Below the pieces are notes generated by a model. It ran no database searches. It worked only from the letters and a program-made list of their open reading frames with translations, and was not told the DNA's origin. A program made the position numbers and the translations under genes. DNA of 64,000 nucleotides, taken from NCBI GenBank assembly GCA_905331475.1, contig CAJNYU010001285.1:1-64000 (forward strand). Direction: 5' to 3'. The DNA is from Rotaria socialis. Taxonomy: Eukaryota > Rotifera > Eurotatoria > Philodinida > Philodinidae. Positions 56,577 to 64,000 of the stretch are shown here, piece by piece (the first letter of the stretch is position 1; every line of letters starts with the position of its first letter).

Positions 56577-58316
56577 ATGAGAAAAGGCTGCTTTTGTTGC
56601 TGTATATAAGTGCATATATCGTCGCCACATAATATTTAAAAAAGTTATCTAGATAGCAAGATTAATCATAAAACGAGCAAACAAAATTATCTCGAAGAAC
56701 AATGCCTATTATAGTTAATGTTGTTTTTGTCAAGTTGCCGAGGGTTTATCAAGCTTTTGTTTTATTTGAATAAATTCATGTAATTTTTCAATGAAATGAT
56801 CGAGTCTTTATTATGAAAGTGTCTATTGCATAAGAATGCAATGAAAACTCGTGAGACTTTAGAGAAGGACGCAAAATGATTAGCGTCTGTGTTGGATGTA
56901 TGTTCGAAGAAGTAAATCATAGAATTATTGCGTCAGGAGTATTTCATAATCGTAATTAATAATTACAAATCCAATAGAATGGCCAAAAACTAATATTCTC
57001 TCTCGAAGTTTATCCACAGTTCAAAATGATTTCTATAAGGAATTTTTTTAGATGATCCACAATAGCATCGCGGTAGACTACCTTAATTACCGGAGACATC
57101 ACGAATATTTTATGGGCGAATTCTAAGTGGCTAGACATTCAATGCTCATGTTTTGTTACACGACAACTTGGAAGTGATGCATACCTATCAGGAATCACTT
57201 CTACTAAGATTTTATGCTTTAGGCTTTATGATCTGTCTATGACGTATGACTATCATTATATGGCACTTGTCGAAGACCTGCGAGTGCATAACTGCGTTTG
57301 TTTCTTTTTACTTTTAGTCATCGATAAACTTGTTCAACGTTTACAATCTCTTTACTGAACAATCGATATTTTTTACCCTTTCTTGTGCTCCATCATTTTC
57401 ATGCTCTATATTTGTGTAAGATGATTAGCATATAGAACGTCGTTTATTTTCATTGCAATAGACACCATTATTGCGATCTCGGTTTCTAATTACTTTATAG
57501 AAGAATACAAAAACAGTGTCTTGCCTCAAATCAGTAGCTAAGATATAAATGTTATTGCCAGGTACTTATCTACTCGCATATAACTATTTTATTTCATGAT
57601 TCAATTATACCCATAATTTGTATCGCAATAATGCTCATTTTAATTTTCTCAATAGATCTTAGATATTCTTCTTGGTGGCTCGTACAGTATTGATCCGTAA
57701 ATGATATTTATACAAACTCATTTTTATTTAGCCTAGCTACACAATCCGACTTGAAGATTTGTGACGCGCTTTTATTTCAGATCCATGCAATTCTCAGTCG
57801 TTGTTTTATAGAAATAGTTTGAAAATATGACGTGCATGTTATTTGTTCCAAATGAGCATGCCCGTTCCTCTTTTGCGTAAGAAAAAAAAGTGAACGCGAG
57901 TTAACAAAATATAAATCCTTTATTTCATTCATCGTATTACGATATTCAAAATAGATTCACTTCTGTGTTTGTTCGTTGTTGACATAATGTCATTCTCAAT
58001 GACACAATATATAAAACAAATGATAGAGATTAGCACGGCATAGAGAAAGAAGGTAAACAACTATAATTAGACCTAGTTTTTATCAAATGGATTATACACG
58101 CATACGATAAGAAAATTTGCTGGAAGAAAGAACGAAGGCAAAAAAGCTTATTTTATATTCTTTCATTTAACCAAGTAAAATAAAAAATAACACGAGAAAG
58201 AATATCGGTAAGAAGATATCACACTTAAATAAAACAAAAGGCTCTTCACCGGATCATCGACCCTTTTGCTTAACATTAAGAATTAATGCATACACTCATT
58301 CTCAAGTATCTCATTA
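56577..58316. other. Intergenic, about 1.7 kb
   Basis: AT-rich spacer between two convergent genes. No open frame with family resemblance and no repeat or RNA gene were seen. An AATAAA-type signal for the upstream gene occurs near 56768. Confidence 0.5.
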
Positions 58317-59241
58317 TCATTTGCCCTTTTTCTCGTCGTTCACAGTCGTTTGGATTGTTAGATATGCATTGAACATACGTTTTTGAGTCATTTCAGTTAA
58401 TCGTTGAAGATCATTGTCAAGCGTCATACCAGCTGTATTGATCGGCTCGAGACAATGAATAGTTACGCAACCAGGTCGCCAATAATAACTATTATTTGAT
58501 TTGTCTGCATTGTATATTGGCTTATAGGATGAAAAAACAATCGGCACAATAGGCACTTGTGCTTCAATAGCCAACCGAAAAGCACCAAGTTTAAATGGAA
58601 GAAATTTTTCGCTCGTATTTCTTGTCCCTAGTGCGACGAAGAAAAAAGAAATAAAACTCATAAAAATTGATTATCAATGATAATATTCGTTGTTTTTCTA
58701 TACCTTCGGGAAAGACCCATAGCCGAAGTGATTTACTTTGAATTTTTTTCATTATTTGAGACATTGTTTCACTTGCTCGTTGGCGATTATTTCGATCGAT
58801 AAATTCAACACCAGCTAACCATGATCCTATACCAAATGGTCCTGCTAAAAGCAATTCTTTTTTTGCTAAAATTGTACAATATCGAACATGTTCCGACCAA
58901 ATATACATCATGCCAATAAAATCTATCGACGATTGATGATTAGCAACAATAATACATGATTCATTTTTATCTAATACTTGAATATTTTCAACACAATATT
59001 CTATACCTAATAAACGAAATATTGGGTTCAATACAAAAGATGATAAACGTATATTTAATGCATTGCGTGGCCGAAATAAAAACAATGGCGGTAGTATAAT
59101 AGCAAATAGCATGACTGTGCTAGAATAAAAGGCGTACTTAAGTTGAAATAATTGTCGTTCATTGAGAACATGTTGAATAAGTAAATAGATGATTACGGTC
59201 ATCAAAATCACACCGATTATGAATAGGCTATAGGTTGACAT
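58317..59241 (-). CDS. AGPAT1: 1-acyl-sn-glycerol-3-phosphate acyltransferase (AGPAT1/2 type)
   Basis: Two exons (59241-58704, 58627-58317) with a 76-base intron give 282 residues, practically the length of human AGPAT1 (283). Hydrophobic segments occupy residues about 5-23 and 37-55. Acyltransferase motif I is NHQSSID (catalytic His and Asp), motif II is around VEFIDRNNRQRA, motif III is EGTRN built across the intron (FPEGTRN), and motif IV is VPIVPIVFSSY. The enzyme adds an acyl group to lysophosphatidic acid to make phosphatidic acid in the endoplasmic reticulum, a step of phospholipid and triglyceride synthesis. All catalytic residues are present. AGPAT1 and AGPAT2 cannot be separated from the sequence alone. 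It is followed upstream by TMEM220 on the same strand. Confidence 0.92.
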
Positions 59242-59436
59242 GATTGTTTTTTTCTTATCTAAAACAATTAACGCCTTTATTTATTTATTTATTAAATTAA
59301 ACTAATTCACAATACCCAATTAAATACTTTAGTAACAATAACTATAAATAAGGAATGTTTTTATTTAACAAAGAAATCGATAAAAACTAAAACGAAAAAT
59401 TTAATCATGCATAAACAAAAATTATTTTTCTTCTTC

Positions 59437-60021
59437 TTATAAAGTAGGATGGAAATGAGAATGATGTTGAGATGCAATCATAGTATGACATTGAGGAAAA
59501 CGTTGTCGCCAATCATCGGATACAAAACAAACCGACCACATTCCAACAGGTATCAACGTAAGAAATAATCCGCATGCAACAAAAACAAATGATAAACGAT
59601 AATTAAAATGTATTAATCGATTTAATAATATTAGAAAAAGCCAACTACTAGCTAGAGCTAATCCACTTAATTCTCGTCCTTCTTCATCGTGTAGAAAATG
59701 TATTTTCATACTATTGCTATTATTAGTATTTTCATATTGATATTTGAATAGAAAATGGCAGCCGAATGCAATAATTATACAGAAAACAAAAGCATTCATA
59801 TAAATAATAACAACCGATGATGAACGATAATCAAATAATTCGATAGCAAGAAAACAAGCTGTACACGCATATATTGTTACCCATAAATACCAGTCGTGAT
59901 CATTTAAATTAACAAAAGCAGCAAAAAGAAAAAATAAACAGCCAATTCCATTTATAATACGCCAGATAAGTTTACTTGACGATTGTTTACCGTCATCATC
60001 ATGATAGTGATGATCAAACAT
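59437..60021 (-). CDS. TMEM220: Transmembrane protein 220 family
   Basis: The single exon starts at the ATG at 60019-60021 (MFDHHYHDDDGK) and gives 194 residues. Helices lie at about residues 20-38 (INGIGCLFFLFAAFVNL), 42-60, 68-88, 118-135 and 145-165. The diagnostic piece is the loop HDEEGRELSGLALASSW, which is nearly identical in vertebrate TMEM220 (HEEEGRELSGL). VNLNDHDWYLWVTIY at the end of helix 1 also fits. The function of the family is not established. The gene has no introns here, lies between WEE1 and AGPAT on the same strand, and is separated from the AGPAT start by about 195 bases. Confidence 0.85.
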   Translation of the reverse strand: MFDHHYHDDDGKQSSSKLIWRIINGIGCLFFLFAAFVNLNDHDWYLWVTIYACTACFLAIELFDYRSSSVVIIYMNAFVFCIIIAFGCHFLFKYQYENTNNSNSMKIHFLHDEEGRELSGLALASSWLFLILLNRLIHFNYRLSFVFVACGLFLTLIPVGMWSVCFVSDDWRQRFPQCHTMIASQHHSHFHPTL

Positions 60022-60448
60022 CTTCAATACAGGAAAATAATACAAAGTTCTTTATTTTATTCGTTTCTTATCAATAATAAATCTTTTTTTCAATTCGAAC
60101 AAATCTAACAAGAACAACAAAATACACAGATTAATAAGCAGAAAAAAAGTAGACCAAATGTTTACAGAGATAGACAAGCAATAGGGGACTAGAGATCGTT
60201 TTGTGAACAAAAAAGAGAAGAAAAAAAAGGAGCATTGCATACAATATATCGTTACTATTTCGTAAGATCGAGAGAAAGAACACAAAGTGAGAGACAGAGC
60301 GAGCAACAAAATTTTTCTATCCGTCTTATTATTATTATTATTGGTTGATAAGCAATAAAGAGAGAACAACGTACGATTGGTGAACATGTCACAGCATATT
60401 ATGGCTAGTAATGAAACGAAAAGAAAACACACGAGCATATTAGTGTAC

Positions 60449-62987
60449 CTAGATGATACTAGAATAATGACGAAGCATATTGGATCCGACCGGTTTCGTT
60501 GATTGTTTAGTTGCAAGCGAACCACCTCGTAAGGGCGATGCAAACGATTGATTCATATTTGCTGCGGTTACATGCGATGGCGTAGTCGATGTGTTAATTA
60601 GTAATTTTCTTGAATAATCATTAGGTGTTGAGGCATATTGAAGTTGTGGAACCGTCGATTGTGTAGGAGAAACAAATAATGGTTGACATTGAAGACTTGT
60701 GTTGTTTGTATCGTTGACGCTTAGTGGCAATGTTTGAAGATCGGATGAATTTGTTAAAAGATAATGGCTGAGTAGTTTTTTGTTTAACATTAAATTTTTA
60801 TGGCGTTCACGTTTTAAACTATGTCTAAACAATTGAGAAATGTTTCGTTTTGATTAGTAAAAAAAAAGAAGAAAATTTACCGTAGAGATTCCCGACTAGT
60901 CGGGAATGTTGGACTGGCAATAGGATTCAGCAAAAGCTAAAAATAATCGAAAAAAAAATGTTAAAACAACACTTATAGTTCACGACTAAGTCACGTTCAT
61001 AAAGTTATTAGTCGGAAGCGAGAAGTAATTATTTTTTTAATAAGTAGATATTTTAAGGCAAACAAAAATTGTTCATTCCTGATTCTATCAGAGGAAAACT
61101 TACTTCATAGGCTGATGGTCTTTGATTAGGATCAATATTACACATACGTCCAAGTATAATTTCATTGAATTGATTTGTACAATGTGAAATAGCATGAAGA
61201 TAATGTGTAATATTCAATCTCAATTGTTGCCATTCATTACCTTGTTTAGGCATTTCGCGATTTGTTGCACAAACATATAATGTTAAACCTAACGAAAAAA
61301 TATCACATTTAGCTAAATTGATTTGTTTCGATTTTGATTTTTGTAATGCTTCTAATGCTAAATAACGACTATCACCGTCTTCTTCACTTGTTGATAAACT
61401 TATCTGACTAACATGTCCTAGATCAGTTAATTTATAAATAATATTATTCGTACGATCATCATCATAATCAACGTTGTCTTTTTCTAAATTTACTGAACGT
61501 TGACATAACATAATATTCGCTGGCTTGATATCCAAATGTGCCAAATCTTGTGCATGCATAAATGCTAATGCATCACTAATTTGATGAACAATTTGTTTTA
61601 ATTGTGGTTCATTAGTAAACATATGATTGCGACGATTTTTTTCCAGAATATCACCTAATGATCCAGAATTACAATATTCTAATTGAACAAAAAATCTTCC
61701 ATCGGGTTCAATCCATGCTGAATGGTATCGTACTAAATTTTCATGTGATATAAGTACAGCATGCGCACATGTTTCACGCCATGCCATTTGTTCGTAACTT
61801 GTACCAACCACTGGTTGTTTAGAAGCTTTAATAGCATAGGTTATGCCATCGAGACGATTCTTACATAGATAAACATGAGAAAATTCTCCTTGACCAAGTA
61901 GATATTCTTGATGAAATTCTTCATCAAATCGTCGAATAGTTAATTCACGTAACAATGGTGAATCAGCAGGAACGATACGTAATGATTGTTGAGTATCCGA
62001 TGGAACATGAGCTGTAGATTGTTGATCACGTTTAGCAACAAGACGTGTACGATAACGTGGTGTTGGTGTAGTACTTGTTTTGTTGGTTGGTTTATATGGA
62101 GAATCAAGTTTAGCACGTTTTATGAGTGAAGAATCTAATTGTGGACTAAATGGATTCGTATTGACTAGATCTCCTAAAGTGCGAAGAAAAAAAAATTCAT
62201 TAACAATAAGAAAAGTTCAAAAAGAATTTTTACCTTTCGGCTTTGATATTGATTGTTCATGATTTGATATTGTTGATGTTGTTAAACTAATTGAATCATC
62301 GTGTTGACGACTTCGACGTTGAACTTTTGGTGAACGAAATGTACTTTCTTGTACATAATCAAGATTTTTACGTCGTGTACACGGTGATTGATCGGGTGTT
62401 TTCAATGAAACACCAGCTATAGACGTATTCGATCGAACTTTTGTCTCTCGATTTCGTGTTGTACTTCGTTTACGCTTATTTGTATTTGTAGTACTCTTTG
62501 TTGCATATTTAACTGTATAACTTGTTGTTTGTTTTGTAGCAACACTGCTAGACAATGGTGTATAACGAAGACGACAAGGCGATTTGAATTCATTGGATTT
62601 TTTAATATGCGAAGATATAGGTGATGATTGATAGGAAACTTCGGATGGCGTTTGAGATAATGTTGTTAAACGAGATAATGCTGATTCAATATTTATTGAA
62701 TCATTAAGAATGAAATCTTGTTGGGACGATGGTTGACTATGAAAACGTGAATCATCTTGCGATGGTTGACTACAGCTACCACATGTTGAATCATCAAAAA
62801 ATGCTGATGATGGTGGTAAAACTTGACTACAACTACTATTAACAGTTAATCTCGGTGAAAATGAGAGACGAGTTCGTCGATTAAATTGTGACGCTAGATA
62901 ACTACTGTCTGTAGATTGCTGACTGGCTACATCCGATTCATCCGAGTCAAAAACAGGCGGAGGAATAGGACTTGCGAACGAAGACAT
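60449..62987 (-). CDS. WEE1: WEE1 kinase (CDK1 inhibitory kinase)
   Basis: The start at 62985-62987 (MSSFASPIPPPVFDSDESD) lies 11 bases behind an acceptor-like AG. Exons at about 62987-62235, 62174-61105, 60937-60890 and 60830-60449 give roughly 750 residues. The N-terminus is Ser/Thr-rich with many SP/TP sites and a Lys/Arg stretch, fitting phospho-regulation and nuclear import. LVNTNPFSPQ is a WEE1 hallmark before the kinase. The kinase shows LLGQGEFSHVYLC (Gly loop), YAIKASK, HLDIKPANIM, DLGHV in place of DFG, and GDSRYLALEAL, all typical of WEE1 rather than MYT1. WEE1 phosphorylates CDK1 on its inhibitory Tyr and delays mitosis. The C-terminal segment SLKRERHKNLMLNKKLLSHY matches the family tail. 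A 20-base perfect palindrome lies in exon 3. The gene is divergent to SNAP-25. Confidence 0.92.
60888..60907. repeat. Perfect 20-base palindrome in a WEE1 exon
   Basis: ATTCCCGACTAGTCGGGAAT is its own reverse complement over 20 bases. It encodes part of the short third exon of WEE1, a few bases before its donor site. Confidence 0.8.
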
Positions 62988-63660
62988 CGTTACACGATCT
63001 AAAAAAAGCAAACCTTTATAGATATACAATTAACAATGAATGCACGGATATTCTTCGACGGACGGATAATCGTCCACAGAGAGACAAAGAACTGGCACCC
63101 GGTAAACCAATAACAATAGCGCGCGCGTGTGTCAAGTAGCGTCATCTGTGTTTCATGAATGAATATCATATGGTTGAGTGTATTTTTCGTACCACTTCGT
63201 TTGATCAAAAAACGAACGGAATATATTCACAAAGATGTTTTATTTAGAAAAGGAATTAGTGTCGATGATTATGATTTTAGAAGTGCTCTCCGTGCGTCTG
63301 AATTTATTGAATCGATTTAGTTCTAGTTATTATTTTTTGAGAATGAAGAATCGATTAAATTTCATCCTATTTTGTTTTGGTTACAACTATTTTAAAACAC
63401 AAAATAATACTGTTGAAAAGCATTAAAAAACGAGATAAGTTTCTGCGCTTACAACTTGATCTATTCATTGTTTGACTCACTGTTCTTTTCTTCTTCTGTT
63501 CGTTCGCTATCACTGCCCTATCTCACTTGTTTTACCCTGCTGTTGCATCTTCTCGTTTGTATGTTTACGATTATATATTATCTATTCTTCATTTTTTGTT
63601 TTGTTTTACTTTAGCCAAAAACTGGCAACATAAACTGCTAAAACAAACTGACATAGAATC
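62988..63660. promoter_or_regulatory. Divergent spacer between WEE1 and SNAP-25
   Basis: About 670 bases separate the two starts and must hold both promoters. A short alternating CG run (GCGCGCGCG, about 63120-63128) stands out in an AT-rich setting. Acceptor-like polypyrimidine-AG signals lie just ahead of both start codons (62999 on the minus strand, about 63616 on the plus strand). Confidence 0.4.
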
Positions 63661-64000
63661 ATGTATCCATCAAATACTAATAACGGCATGGAAAACGATG
63701 AGTTAAATGCAGTTCACACACAAATCAATCAGAAAACGAATGAATCATTGGAATCAACACGTCGCATGCTCGGCTTAGTAGCCGAATCTCAAGAAGTCGG
63801 CGCAAATACAATGATTACACTTGATGAACAAGGTGAAAAACTCAAACGAATTGAAGTAAATTTATTTTCTGCGGTTTCTATTAAAATTTTTCTTGTCGTT
63901 AAATATCCAATAGGAAGGTCTTGATAATATTCATGCTGGCATGACTGAAGCTGAAAGAAATTTAACAAATTTACAAAAATGTTGTGGACTATGTGTTCTA
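63661..64000 (+). CDS. SNAP25: SNAP-25-type t-SNARE, 5' part only
   Basis: Exon 1 (63661-63855) and the start of exon 2 (63914-) join in frame (KRIE then EGLDNIHAG), and the gene runs off the window. The first SNARE helix shows ESTRRMLGLVAESQEVGANT, MITLDEQGEKLKRIEEGLD with the zero-layer Gln in the expected place, and MTEAERNLTNLQKCCGLCV. The Cys cluster at the end is the palmitoylation site that anchors SNAP-25 to the plasma membrane. SNAP-25 and SNAP-23 form the core fusion complex with syntaxin and synaptobrevin. The two paralogues cannot be told apart from this half, though the text is closer to SNAP-25. The start ATG at 63661 gives a normal-length N-terminus. Confidence 0.92.

Noticed and set aside
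60052-60543. 163-residue hydrophobic minus-strand frame
   Set aside because: It lies in the WEE1 3' end and the spacer to TMEM220 in another frame; composition is low complexity.

Overview
The window is nuclear DNA from a small-genome metazoan, most likely a bdelloid rotifer. It is AT-rich, and most introns are 45-80 bases with clean GT..AG ends. The gene set is animal-specific: formin, ETS factor, nuclear receptor, WAC, DRC11, TGIF, WDR7, WEE1 and SNAP-25. The decayed F-box/LRR-like copy at 2.4-3.7 kb also reads like a bdelloid family. The species assignment is inference.

Layout. 0-3.7 kb holds broken coding remnants. 5.4-7.8 kb has two small orphan genes and a membrane-anchored CAP protein. 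8.1-13.9 kb is an INF2-like formin on the minus strand. One of its introns contains a complete ETS gene in the same orientation plus an inverted-repeat element, and another intron contains a foldback repeat beside a poly-G run. 14.3 kb starts a single-exon orphan membrane protein. 15.9-18.8 kb is a nuclear receptor (minus). 21.3-23.6 kb is WAC (minus), and 24.0-28.4 kb is the axonemal DRC11/IQCA1 (plus). 29.8-31.1 kb is a TGIF homeobox gene (minus). About 7 kb of gene-free, microsatellite-rich DNA with one N gap follows. 38.3-39.0 kb is a calmodulin-like protein, 42.0-44.1 kb a mitochondrial pyrimidine-nucleotide carrier (minus), and 46.3-53.1 kb WDR7/rabconnectin-3 beta (plus). 55.6-56.6 kb is a small orphan membrane protein. 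58.3-63.0 kb carries AGPAT, TMEM220 and WEE1 in a row on the minus strand. The window ends in the 5' half of SNAP-25.

The genes are housekeeping and regulatory eukaryotic genes and do not form one pathway. Exon boundaries were assigned by eye from GT..AG signals and protein family continuity. I found no operon-like, CRISPR, phage or defence system, and no convincing tRNA or rRNA gene. The features most worth a second look are the nested ETS gene, the truncated formin, two inverted-repeat elements, splice acceptors lying just upstream of several start codons, and four orphan proteins.
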